Of a stretch of DNA of 64,000 nucleotides, positions 34,105 to 42,418 are shown in pieces; the first letter of the stretch is position 1; each line of letters begins with the position of its first letter. The stretch is taken from NCBI RefSeq assembly GCF_002979515.1, contig NZ_PCPA01000002.1, positions 124,001 to 188,000 on the forward strand. The letters run 5' to 3'. A program made the translations under genes and the position numbers. Below the pieces are notes generated by a model, which searched no databases, had not been told where the DNA came from, and saw only the letters and a list, made by a program, of their open reading frames with translations. This stretch comes from Microbacterium sp. MYb54. GTDB taxonomy: Bacteria; Actinomycetota; Actinomycetes; Actinomycetales; Microbacteriaceae.

Positions 34105-35022
34105 TCACGCCCAAGGGCGCAACGCCTCGCGGTTGCGGACCTGGTCGGCCCCACGCGCGGCGCGGAACGCGGAGAGCGAGACGTCCGGCCCGTTGAGCAC
34201 GTCCTGCTCGACGACGATCCATCCGTCGAAGCTTCGGGCATCGACGGCGTTCATCACGGCGCCGAGATCGATGTCGCCCTGCCCGAAGGCGACGAACGCC
34301 CCGGAGGACCAGACCTCGCGCATCCCACCCCCAGCGGCGAGCACTCGGGTGAGAGCGGCGAGGTCGACGTCTTTGAGGTGCAGGTGATTGATGCGGTCTC
34401 CCCAGCGCTGCACGGCGTCGAGCGGATCGCCCCCGGCGATGAACAGATGCCCGGTGTCGAGCGTGAGATCGACATCGACGTTCGCGAGGAACCGGTCGAT
34501 CTCGTCCGGAGACTCCACGAAGGTGCCGGCATGGTGGTGGAAGGTCGGCTCGAAACCGGCGGCGCGCACGATGGCCGCCGCGCGTTCCGTGTTCGCCAGC
34601 AGGCGCCCCCAGGCGGCGTCGGCGAGCGGATCGATATCGGCTCCACGGCCCGGCGCCCCCTGACGCGCGGCCGATCCGCCGTCGGCGAGCGTCGGCAGCG
34701 GCAACCGGTCGGGCCCCTCCTCCGCGGCGTCGGAGAATGCCCGCAGCGCATCGTGCAGCTGCGGCAACGCAGCCTCGAACGCCTCGTCATCCGAGAACGG
34801 CAACTGCACCCAGCCACCCGCGAGCTCCAGCCCGTGGCTCCGCAGCCGCGCCCGCAGCTGCGCTCCCTGGCCGAAGAACCCCGAGGGTCCGAGGTCGACT
34901 CCCCGGTAGTCGGATTCGGCGAGGGTCGCGAGCAGATCATCGGGCGCGATCGTCTCCGCGCCCTCCGGCGTCAGCTCGAACACACCGAAGCTCACGGGAG
35001 CGCCGGCCACCGTCGCCCTCAC
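34105..35022 (-). CDS. iolE: Inosose dehydratase-like protein
   Basis: A 305-residue TIM-barrel enzyme that would dehydrate scyllo-inosose to 3D-trihydroxycyclohexane-1,2-dione. Metal-ligand words are FHHHAGTFVESPDEIDRFL, LDTGHLFIAGGDP and INHLHLKDVD, and WIVVEQDV near the end, as in IolE. N-terminus starts at ATG 35022 (TVAGAPVSFGVFEL), overlapping the iolD stop by 4 bp. A proline/glycine-rich insert (about 115-135) separates two halves of the barrel. Confidence 0.88.
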   Translation of the reverse strand: MRATVAGAPVSFGVFELTPEGAETIAPDDLLATLAESDYRGVDLGPSGFFGQGAQLRARLRSHGLELAGGWVQLPFSDDEAFEAALPQLHDALRAFSDAAEEGPDRLPLPTLADGGSAARQGAPGRGADIDPLADAAWGRLLANTERAAAIVRAAGFEPTFHHHAGTFVESPDEIDRFLANVDVDLTLDTGHLFIAGGDPLDAVQRWGDRINHLHLKDVDLAALTRVLAAGGGMREVWSSGAFVAFGQGDIDLGAVMNAVDARSFDGWIVVEQDVLNGPDVSLSAFRAARGADQVRNREALRPWA

Positions 35023-36962
35023 TTCTCGCTCCCCGCGTCGGCGTCCAGCGGCCGTTCGCCGCCCAGCAGCGGTCGCTGCGCCGTCCGGCGCTGCTCGTAC
35101 TCACGCCGTGCCCGACGGGTCGATGGCAGCGAGGACTCCTCGGGCACCGGCACATCCCACCACCCCTCGCCATCGGGGGCGTAGCGCAGCGGATCGCTCT
35201 CGATGTGGATCACGGTCGAGCGCGGCGAGGCCTTGGCTGCGGCGAGCGCGGCTGAAAGGTCGTCGATCGCCGATGCTGTCGCCGCGATCTCCACGACGTC
35301 GAGCCCGTAGCTGCGCGCGTTCATCGCGAGATCGACGGGCAGCAGCCGCTCGCCCTGCTCCGAGGCGTCCTGCATCCGGTATCTGGTGCCGAATCGCTCG
35401 GAACCGACCGTCTCCGACAGGTGTCCGATCGACGCGTAGCCATGGTTCTGCACGATCACGATGATGAGCTTGATGCCTTCGGCGACGACCGTCGCGAGCT
35501 CCGAGCTCAGCATCAGGTACGAGCCGTCCCCGACCATCACGACCACGTCGCGATCGGAACCGTCTGCAAGGGCTCCCCGCTTGGCCCCGAGCCCACCGGC
35601 GATCTCGTATCCCATGCACGAGAAGGCGTATTCGACGTGGTACCCGAGCGGGTCCCGCACCCGCCACAGCTTGTGCAGGTCCCCCGGCAGCGAGCCTGCC
35701 GCCTGCACGATCACGTCTTCGGGGTCGGTGGCCGCCTGCACGGCGCCGACGATCTCCGACTGGCCGGGCCAGGCGAGACCCGAGGGCAGGAAAGCGGCAT
35801 CGACCGCGGTGTCCCATTCCTGCTTCTCCGCAGCGATGCGCGTGGAGTACTCGGGCGCCACGAGCCAGTCGGGCAGCGCGGCCGCGAGTGCGACGAGCGT
35901 CTCGCGCGCATCGGCGATCACCGGCAGCGACGTGCCGTGCTTGTACGCGTCGAACGCCGCGACGTTGACGTTGACGAACTCGACTCCCGGATGCTGGAAC
36001 ACCGTGCGCGAACCGGTCGTGAAGTCGCTGTAACGCGTGCCGATGCCGATCACCAGGTCGGCCTCCGCTGCGAGCCTGTTCGCCGAGGTCGATCCGGTCG
36101 CGCCCACGCCGCCGACGTACTGAGGATGGTCCCAATCGAGACTGCCCCCTCCCGCCTGGGTGGTACCGACGGGGATCCCGGTCGTCTCGACGAAGGACCG
36201 CAGCTGCCCTTCAGCACCCGAGTAGATCACTCCGCCTCCGGCGACGATGAACGGACGCTTCGCGGCGCGGATCGCCCGCACGGCCCGCGCCAGCGCACCG
36301 TGCTCCGGCAGGGGCCGGCGAAGATGCCACTCGCGCTCGGCGAGGAACGACAGCGGCACGTCGACGCTCTCGGCCTGCACGTCTTCCGGCAGCGCGATGG
36401 TGACGGCGCCCGTCTCCGCCGGGTCCACAAGCACGCGGACCGCGTTCAACGCGATCGAGAACAGCTGCTCCGGACGCTGCACCCGGTCGAAGAAGCGCGA
36501 GAGCGGACGGAACGCATCGTTCACCGACAGTCCGATGTCCCACGGCTGCTCGAGCTGCTGCAGCACGGGGTCGGCGACACGCGTGGCGAAGGTGTCGCTC
36601 GGGAGCAGCAGAGCCGGCAGCCGGTTCGTCGTCGCGAGCGCTGCTCCGGTGAGCATGTTGGTCGCGCCCGGCCCCACGGAGGCCGCCGAGGCGAAGGTCG
36701 CCCTGCGACGGTGCATCCGCGCATACCCCACGGACTGGTGGACCATCGCCTGCTCGTTGCGCGCCTGGTGATAGGGCATCGCGCCGGGCCGCTCTACGTC
36801 GAACTGTCGCAGCGCCTGACCGATGCCTGCGACGTTGCCGTGCCCGAAGATCCCGAACATCCCGGGGATCGTCCGCTCACGGATGTCCCCGTCCACCGTC
36901 CACTGGTTCGCGAGGAACTCGACCAGCGCCTGGCTGACCGACATCCTTCTGGTCGCCGTCAT
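35019..36962 (-). CDS. iolD: 3D-trihydroxycyclohexane-1,2-dione hydrolase
   Basis: A 647-residue ThDP enzyme that opens the inositol-derived ring to 5-deoxy-glucuronate. It has the three ThDP domains: N-terminal PYR (GIFGHGNVAGIGQAL; catalytic Glu in YHQARNEQAMVH), a central domain, and PP with the ThDP-binding VGDGSYLMLSSELATVV...VQNHG (the GDG-x-NN motif; Mg2+ ligands). Length is normal for IolD. Start overlaps the iolB stop by 4 bp. It is specific to inositol catabolism, so it anchors the pathway. Confidence 0.95.
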   Translation of the reverse strand: MTATRRMSVSQALVEFLANQWTVDGDIRERTIPGMFGIFGHGNVAGIGQALRQFDVERPGAMPYHQARNEQAMVHQSVGYARMHRRRATFASAASVGPGATNMLTGAALATTNRLPALLLPSDTFATRVADPVLQQLEQPWDIGLSVNDAFRPLSRFFDRVQRPEQLFSIALNAVRVLVDPAETGAVTIALPEDVQAESVDVPLSFLAEREWHLRRPLPEHGALARAVRAIRAAKRPFIVAGGGVIYSGAEGQLRSFVETTGIPVGTTQAGGGSLDWDHPQYVGGVGATGSTSANRLAAEADLVIGIGTRYSDFTTGSRTVFQHPGVEFVNVNVAAFDAYKHGTSLPVIADARETLVALAAALPDWLVAPEYSTRIAAEKQEWDTAVDAAFLPSGLAWPGQSEIVGAVQAATDPEDVIVQAAGSLPGDLHKLWRVRDPLGYHVEYAFSCMGYEIAGGLGAKRGALADGSDRDVVVMVGDGSYLMLSSELATVVAEGIKLIIVIVQNHGYASIGHLSETVGSERFGTRYRMQDASEQGERLLPVDLAMNARSYGLDVVEIAATASAIDDLSAALAAAKASPRSTVIHIESDPLRYAPDGEGWWDVPVPEESSLPSTRRARREYEQRRTAQRPLLGGERPLDADAGSEK

Positions 36963-37939
36963 CGCCGGCCTCCTCCGTCTGGCTCGTCATCGTGCAGAGT
37001 TGCGCCCGCCGAGAAGGGCAGACGATGGTCGATGGGGAGCGCCTTCCAGGAGTCGCGCACCCAGGCATGGGCCGGATCGTCGGAGATCAGCCACTGCCGC
37101 TCCGCATCCGGTCCTGCCATCACGTTCAGGTAGTACAGGTCGTAGCCGGGGGCTGCGACGGCAGGCCCGTGGTAGCCGTACGGCACCATTGCGATATCTC
37201 CGGAGCGCACCATCGCATCGATCTCGATCTCCCCTGCCGGAGAGGAGTAGGTGCTGAACAGCCCGAACGCGCCATCCGTTCCCTGCTCGGTCCCCTGCTC
37301 CGATCGATCGGAGCGCATCGACTCGAAGTAGTAGATCTCCTCGAGACGGGTCTCGTGGCCCGGCACGTTCTCGTCGTGCTTGTGGGGAGGGTACGACGAC
37401 CAGTTGCCGGCGGGAGTGATCACTTCGCATACGATCAGTCGCGCGGCGTCGAGCGCCTGTGGTGTGCCGAAGTTGTGCACCTGTCGGCTGGAGGATCCTG
37501 CGCCGCGGAGCTCGACCGGGGTCTCGCTCGCCGCGATCCGACGCGTGGGTCGACGCTCGGTCGTGGGCGACGACGCGACGGCGAAGCGACCGGATCCCCG
37601 CACCGTGGCCGCAGCTGCCGAGGAGAGGTAGAGCACGTCGGTCGGTCCGTCGAACACCGAGCGTCGCCCCTCGAGCTCGATCGTCGACGTCTCTCCCCCC
37701 TCGATGACCTCGACCGTGAACCGGCCGGCGAGTGGGACGATGATGCGCTCCCGACCGGCGGCGGCCAGCAGGAAAGACGCCCCCTCGGCGAGACTGCCGA
37801 CCTGCAGGCCGGTGTGCTCCCAGCCGGGCAGCCCCTCGTCGACGACGCTCTCCCAGCCGTCGACGGCGAGCGTGCCGCGACGGTGGAACCACCGTGCCGT
37901 CATGTCCGCACCACCGTCCGCAGTTCTCTCCACATTCAT
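36959..37939 (-). CDS. iolB: 5-deoxy-glucuronate isomerase
   Basis: A 326-residue double-cupin metalloenzyme that converts 5-deoxy-glucuronate to 2-deoxy-5-keto-gluconate. SSYPPHKHDENVPGHETRLE EI YY (about 196-220) carries the metal-binding His residues; VPYGYHGPAVAAPGYDLYYLNVMAG closes the second cupin. The start at 37939 (MNVERTADGGADM) has GAGGTG 5 nt upstream, and is 7 bp after the iolA stop; the next ATG (12 codons on) is possible. Bacterial IolB is usually near 270-300 residues, so the N-terminus may be slightly long. Confidence 0.92.
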   Translation of the reverse strand: MNVERTADGGADMTARWFHRRGTLAVDGWESVVDEGLPGWEHTGLQVGSLAEGASFLLAAAGRERIIVPLAGRFTVEVIEGGETSTIELEGRRSVFDGPTDVLYLSSAAAATVRGSGRFAVASSPTTERRPTRRIAASETPVELRGAGSSSRQVHNFGTPQALDAARLIVCEVITPAGNWSSYPPHKHDENVPGHETRLEEIYYFESMRSDRSEQGTEQGTDGAFGLFSTYSSPAGEIEIDAMVRSGDIAMVPYGYHGPAVAAPGYDLYYLNVMAGPDAERQWLISDDPAHAWVRDSWKALPIDHRLPFSAGATLHDDEPDGGGRR

Positions 37940-37946
37940 GCGCACC

Positions 37947-39515
37947 TCAGCGGTTCTGCGGGAAACCGAGGTTGATCCCCTCGTGCGTCGCCGGGTCGAG
38001 CCAGCGGCTGGTGACCGCCTTCTCCCGCGTGAAGAACTCGAACCCGTGCACACCGTATGCCTTCGCATCGCCGAACAGCGAGGCCTTCCATCCACCGAAG
38101 GAGTGATAGGCGACCGGGACCGGGATCGGGACGTTGATGCCGATCATTCCGACCTGCACCTCGGTCTGGAACCGCCTGGCCGCACCGCCGTCGTTCGTGA
38201 AGATCGCCGTGCCGTTGCCGAACTCCCCGGAGTTGATCAGGTCGAGCCCCTCCTGGAAGGTCTCCACACGGACGATCGAGAGCACCGGACCGAAGATCTC
38301 CTCCCGGTAGGCCCTCGAAGTGAGCGGGATCTCGTCGATCAGCGTGGGCCCGAAGAAGAAGCCGTCCTCGTGTCCGTCGACGACGAATCCGCGACCGTCG
38401 ACGACGATGCGGGCACCGTCCGCTGCGGCGATGTCGACATAGCCGGAGACCTTCTCGCGATGGGCGCCACTGATCAGGGGACCGAGGTCGGGCTCGCCGT
38501 CCGCGCCCCCTGCCCCGTTGCCGACACGCAGTCGGGAGATCCGATCGGTGATCTTCTCGATGAGCCTGTCCGCCACCGGCTCGACGGCGATCAGCACCGA
38601 GATCGCCATGCACCTCTCCCCCGCGGCGCCGTAGCCGGCGTTGATCGCCTGGTCGGCGACGAGGTCGAGGTCGGCGTCGGGAAGGACGAGCATGTGGTTC
38701 TTCGCACCACCGAGGGCCTGCACCCGCTTGCCATGACGCGATGCGGTCTCGTAGATGTACTGCGCGATCGGAGTCGATCCCACGAACGAGATCGACTGCA
38801 CCACCGGGCTCGTGAGCAGACCGTCGACGGCGAGCTTGTCTCCCTGCAGCACGGTGAACACCCCGTCAGGCAGCCCGGCCTCGCGCCACAGCTCGGCCAT
38901 CCAGAGCGCCGCGGACGGATCCTTCTCACTCGGCTTGAGCACCACCGCGTTCCCGGCGGCGATCGCGATGGGGAAGAACCACATCGGCACCATGACGGGG
39001 AAGTTGAACGGGCTCACGATGCCGACGACGCCCAGCGGCTGCTTGATCGAGTAGACGTCGATGCCGGTCGATACGTTCTCGGAGTACGCGCCCTTGATCA
39101 GATGCGGGAACCCCGTTGCGAGCTCGACGACCTCCTGACCGCGGAGGATCTCGCCCATCGCGTCGGAGAGCACCTTGCCGTGCTCACGCGTGACGATCTC
39201 GGCGAGCTCGCCCTTCTTCGCGTTGAGCAGCTCACGGAAGGCGAACAGCACCGCCTGGCGCTTGGCGATCGACGTGCTTCCCCACGCGCGCTGTGCGCGT
39301 TCGGCGGAGGCGATCGCCTCCGCGATCTCGCGCTCATCGGCCAGGGCGACCCGGCCGATCACGGCGCCGGTCGCCGGGTTGAAGACGTCGGCCGCGCGGC
39401 CGCTCGTCGAAGGCCTCGGCGCGCCGTCGATCCAGTGGCCGATCTGCGGCACGTCGGCGGCTGTCCCCGACCTCTGGGGGTCGGGGGTCTGGGGGTTGGT
39501 CGTCTCGATGGTCAT
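37947..39515 (-). CDS. iolA: CoA-acylating methylmalonate-semialdehyde dehydrogenase
   Basis: A 522-residue aldehyde dehydrogenase (MmsA/IolA) that converts malonate semialdehyde, the last inositol intermediate, to acetyl-CoA and CO2 with NAD+ and CoA. The catalytic cysteine is in YGAAGERCMAIS, NAD-binding words FNFPVMVPMWFFPIAIA and FVGSTPIAQYIYETA are present, and IMGPLISG-like LGPLISGAHREKVSGY supports the MmsA family. The C-terminal SFGGWKASLFGD is diagnostic. It follows the aldolase by 9 bp. Confidence 0.94.
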   Translation of the reverse strand: MTIETTNPQTPDPQRSGTAADVPQIGHWIDGAPRPSTSGRAADVFNPATGAVIGRVALADEREIAEAIASAERAQRAWGSTSIAKRQAVLFAFRELLNAKKGELAEIVTREHGKVLSDAMGEILRGQEVVELATGFPHLIKGAYSENVSTGIDVYSIKQPLGVVGIVSPFNFPVMVPMWFFPIAIAAGNAVVLKPSEKDPSAALWMAELWREAGLPDGVFTVLQGDKLAVDGLLTSPVVQSISFVGSTPIAQYIYETASRHGKRVQALGGAKNHMLVLPDADLDLVADQAINAGYGAAGERCMAISVLIAVEPVADRLIEKITDRISRLRVGNGAGGADGEPDLGPLISGAHREKVSGYVDIAAADGARIVVDGRGFVVDGHEDGFFFGPTLIDEIPLTSRAYREEIFGPVLSIVRVETFQEGLDLINSGEFGNGTAIFTNDGGAARRFQTEVQVGMIGINVPIPVPVAYHSFGGWKASLFGDAKAYGVHGFEFFTREKAVTSRWLDPATHEGINLGFPQNR

Positions 39516-39524
39516 GTGGACTCC

Positions 39525-40424
39525 TCAGATCAGCGTGGGGTGGACGAGCCGCGCCGCGATGTCCACGGCGGCCGCGACATCGCCGTCCGGCGGGTAGAGC
39601 AGGGTGCGGCCGGCGGTCAGCCCCCGCACGCCGTCGAGAGAGAGCGCGTCATCCCATGCGGCGAAGGTCTCGTCGGGTCCGTCCGGCGAATCACCGCCGA
39701 GGAGGACGGTCGGCATGGTCGTCGCCGCCATCACTCGTTCCATCTCCGGGACGACCGGCAGCTTCATCCAGGTGTAGGCGCTGCTCCCGCCGAGTCCGGC
39801 GGCGATCGCGATCGAGCGGATGACGGCATCCGAGGTGAGGTCGTTCACGACGTGCCCGTCCTTCCACTCGCTCAGGAACGGCTCGAGCATGATGGGCAGT
39901 CGCGCGGCGGCCGCCTGCGTCACGGCGCGCGCCGTCGCCTCGAGCGTCGCCGAGGTGCCTTCGTCGTCGAAGTTGATGCGCATCAGGGTCTTCGCGAAGT
40001 CGAGCCGGGACTCGACGATGCTCGGCACGTCGTAGGCGGTGAAGCGATCGTCCATCTCGAATGTCGCGGAGCGCAGGCCACCCCGATTCATCGAGCCGAC
40101 GACGACCTTGCCCTCGAGCAGCCCGAGGGCCGCGAGGTCGTCGATGATGTCGGGCGTTCCGAGCACGCCGTCCACGCCAGGGCGGGAGAGCGCGGTCGCC
40201 AGGCGGTCGAGCAAGTCGTACCGGTCGGCCATCGCGGTCGCATCCGCTCCGACCGCCAGGGCTCCTCGGGCGGGATGATCGGCGGCGACGATGAACATCC
40301 GATCATCGGGGCTCAGCACCTCCCGCCGGGTGCGCGTGCGCAGCGCATCGGCGATCTCGTAGGGCCGTCGGGAGCGCACCTCTCGCAGTCGCGCGAAGTC
40401 GGACGCGTTCAGCATGCCGCCCAT
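39525..40424 (-). CDS. Cgl0159-type (beta/alpha)8 aldolase of the inositol operon
   Basis: A 299-residue TIM-barrel protein. The family is found in actinobacterial iol operons (Cgl0159 of Corynebacterium), and it probably cleaves 2-deoxy-5-keto-gluconate 6-phosphate to malonate semialdehyde and DHAP, in place of IolJ. A lysine in YTWMKLPVVPEM may be the Schiff-base residue by analogy with class I aldolases. It starts at ATG 40424 (MGGMLNASDFARL), with a GGGGGA site upstream. It is placed between the kinase that makes its substrate and the dehydrogenase that uses its product. Confidence 0.85.
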   Translation of the reverse strand: MGGMLNASDFARLREVRSRRPYEIADALRTRTRREVLSPDDRMFIVAADHPARGALAVGADATAMADRYDLLDRLATALSRPGVDGVLGTPDIIDDLAALGLLEGKVVVGSMNRGGLRSATFEMDDRFTAYDVPSIVESRLDFAKTLMRINFDDEGTSATLEATARAVTQAAAARLPIMLEPFLSEWKDGHVVNDLTSDAVIRSIAIAAGLGGSSAYTWMKLPVVPEMERVMAATTMPTVLLGGDSPDGPDETFAAWDDALSLDGVRGLTAGRTLLYPPDGDVAAAVDIAARLVHPTLI

Positions 40425-40425
40425 G

Positions 40426-41382
40426 TCAGTTCCCCCTTGCCACTGCGGTGTCGACCTCCGCCGTCGTCGGCATGGCCGTCGAGCACTCCAGCCTGGAAGC
40501 GACGATCGCCCCTGCGGCATTCGCGAAGCGGACGACCCGCTCGAGCCCCCACCCGCTCAGCAGTCCGTGGCACAACGCACCGCCGAATGCGTCGCCCGCA
40601 CCGAGACCGTTCACGACGTCGATGCTCAGGGGCGCCACCTCGACCGATTCGTCGCGCGTCTTAGCGAGAACCCCTCGCGGCCCCTGCTTCACGATGGCGA
40701 GTTCGATGCCTCGCTCCAGCAGGGCGTCGGCGGCTCGATGCGGCTCGGTCTCCCCCACCGCGATCTCGCACTCCTCGCGGTTGCCCACCGCCACGGTCAC
40801 TCCCCCGAGAGCCGCGTCGACCTGCGCCGACGCCTCTGCGGGATCGCTCCAGAACATCGGCCGGTAGTCGAGGTCGAGGACCGTATGCCGCGCACGTCCT
40901 CTGGCCTCGATCGCAGCAAGGTGCGCCGAGCGACTCGGCTCCTGGCTGAGTCCGGTCACCGTCAGCCACAGGAGATCGGCGGCACGCAGGGACTCCACGT
41001 CGATCTGGGTGGCGTCGATGTTCAGGTCGGGCGCCTTCGGATCGCGGTAGAAGTACAACGGGAAGTCGTCGGGCGGGAAGATCTCGCAGAACGTCAACGG
41101 CGTCTTCAGCCGAGGATCCACGGCGACGCCCGAACGGTCGACACCGAGACGGTCGAGCTCGCGATGCAGGTAGCGGCCGAAGGGGTCGTCGCCGACGCGG
41201 GAGACGAGAGCGACCCGGCGACCGTGTCGAGCGGCAGCGACGCTCACATTCGCAGCGCTGCCGCCGAGATACTTGCCGAAGCTCGTGACGTCTTCGAGAC
41301 CCACCCCGCTCTGCAACGGGTAGAGATCGACTCCGAGGCGTCCGAAGGCGATGATCTCGGGTGCGTCCTGCGTAGCGGTCAT
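40426..41382 (-). CDS. iolC: 5-dehydro-2-deoxygluconokinase
   Basis: A 318-residue PfkB-family kinase that phosphorylates 2-deoxy-5-keto-gluconate with ATP. N-terminal GRLGVDLYPLQSGVGLEDV and KYLGGSAANVSVAAARHG bind the sugar; the anion hole and base are in VVNGLGAGDAFGGALCHGLL (the PfkB signature). FCEIFPPDDFPLYFYR is a hallmark of IolC. The ATG at 41382 has AGAGGTG about 10 nt upstream; an ATG at 41412 would add ten residues. It is the first gene of the iol operon and is divergent from a GntR regulator. Confidence 0.92.
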   Translation of the reverse strand: MTATQDAPEIIAFGRLGVDLYPLQSGVGLEDVTSFGKYLGGSAANVSVAAARHGRRVALVSRVGDDPFGRYLHRELDRLGVDRSGVAVDPRLKTPLTFCEIFPPDDFPLYFYRDPKAPDLNIDATQIDVESLRAADLLWLTVTGLSQEPSRSAHLAAIEARGRARHTVLDLDYRPMFWSDPAEASAQVDAALGGVTVAVGNREECEIAVGETEPHRAADALLERGIELAIVKQGPRGVLAKTRDESVEVAPLSIDVVNGLGAGDAFGGALCHGLLSGWGLERVVRFANAAGAIVASRLECSTAMPTTAEVDTAVARGN

Positions 41383-41429
41383 GCGCGCGAACACCTCTCT
41401 GTACAGCAGCATCGGCCTCGATGCTCGAA

Positions 41430-41508
41430 TGTCCTAACAATAACACATGGGCCGATTCCCGCAAGCGATCCAGAGGATCACAGATGCGGACGTAAGATTG
41501 TCGGAACA
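41430..41508. promoter_or_regulatory. Matching operator-like sites facing both iol promoters
   Basis: TGTCCTAACAAT (41430-41441) and ATTGTCGGAACA (41497-41508) are inverted copies (9 of 12 positions agree), each pointing toward the gene it precedes: iolC on the minus strand and the GntR gene on the plus. TAAGAT at 41494-41499 would be the plus -10 and overlaps the second site. The layout fits autorepression and repression of iolC by the GntR protein. Confidence 0.6.
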
Positions 41509-41542
41509 TGGCCCGGCGAACGCAGGGGCCGGAGAGGGAACG

Positions 41543-42304
41543 ATGGCCGGCGAAGAGCCCCATTGGCCGGCCGAGCTTTTCGCGGACCTCGACCGCACCG
41601 GTCCCGTGCCGCTGTACTACCAGGTGTCGAGCCGCCTGGAAGCGGCGATCCACTCCGGAGCGATCCCCGCGGGCGCCCGTCTCGAGAACGAGATCGCGAT
41701 CGCTCAGCGACTCGGCCTCTCGCGTCCGACCATTCGCCGCGCGATCCAAGAGGTCGTCGACAAGGGCCTGCTCGTTCGCCGCCGAGGGATAGGCACTCAG
41801 GTCGTCCAGGGCCAGGTCACCCGCCAGGTCGAGCTGACCAGCCTCTATGAGGATCTGCAGGGCTCACATCACGAGCCCGGCACCCGGGTTCTCACGCACG
41901 AGGTAGTGCCGGCACCCGAGTCGGTCGCGATCAGTCTCGGCATCCCCGTCGGCGAAGAGGTCGTCTACATCCGCCGCCAGCGCAGCACCGACGGAACACC
42001 GGTGGCAGTGCTCGAGAACTATCTCCCCCATAACTTCCGCGACATCACCACCGAGGATCTCGGCACCCGCGGGCTTTACCAGATCCTCCGCGCGAGGGGC
42101 GTGACGATCCGCATCGCGAAGCAGAAGATCGGCGCGCGACGCGCCGCGGGCGATGAGAGCGGGCTGCTCGACATCGACGAGGGCGGCCCCGTCCTCACCA
42201 TGGAACGCATCGCCTTCGATGACTCCGGTCACGCCATCGAATACGGGAACCACTGCTACCGCCCCGACATGTACAGCTTCGAGACCACGCTCGTCGCGAA
42301 GTGA
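41543..42304 (+). CDS. GntR/HutC family repressor, probably of the iol genes
   Basis: A 253-residue regulator with a GntR winged HTH (about 20-85; LENEIAIAQRLGLSRPTIRRAIQEVVDKGLLVR) and a C-terminal UTRA ligand domain (about 100-245; VAVLENYLPHNFRDITTEDLG). UTRA domains sense sugars or their phosphates. ATG at 41543 is preceded by GGAGAGGGAA. It is divergent from iolC with 160 bp between starts that contain paired operator-like sites, so it is the best candidate for the locus regulator, and the ligand is likely an inositol metabolite. Confidence 0.9.
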   Translation: MAGEEPHWPAELFADLDRTGPVPLYYQVSSRLEAAIHSGAIPAGARLENEIAIAQRLGLSRPTIRRAIQEVVDKGLLVRRRGIGTQVVQGQVTRQVELTSLYEDLQGSHHEPGTRVLTHEVVPAPESVAISLGIPVGEEVVYIRRQRSTDGTPVAVLENYLPHNFRDITTEDLGTRGLYQILRARGVTIRIAKQKIGARRAAGDESGLLDIDEGGPVLTMERIAFDDSGHAIEYGNHCYRPDMYSFETTLVAK

Positions 42305-42418
42305 CGACGAGCACGCTGAACCACCGGGGATGACATCGGTCACCGCGCCCGCGTGGATTACTCTGCATCAGCGTGCCCGCCAGCGGGCGACACCGTCGAC
42401 GAAGACCGGAGGAAGAAA

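Noticed and set aside
37704..40664. 986-codon plus-strand ORF
   Set aside because: Antisense shadow of iolB, iolA and the aldolase; those have clear domains and the ORF has none.
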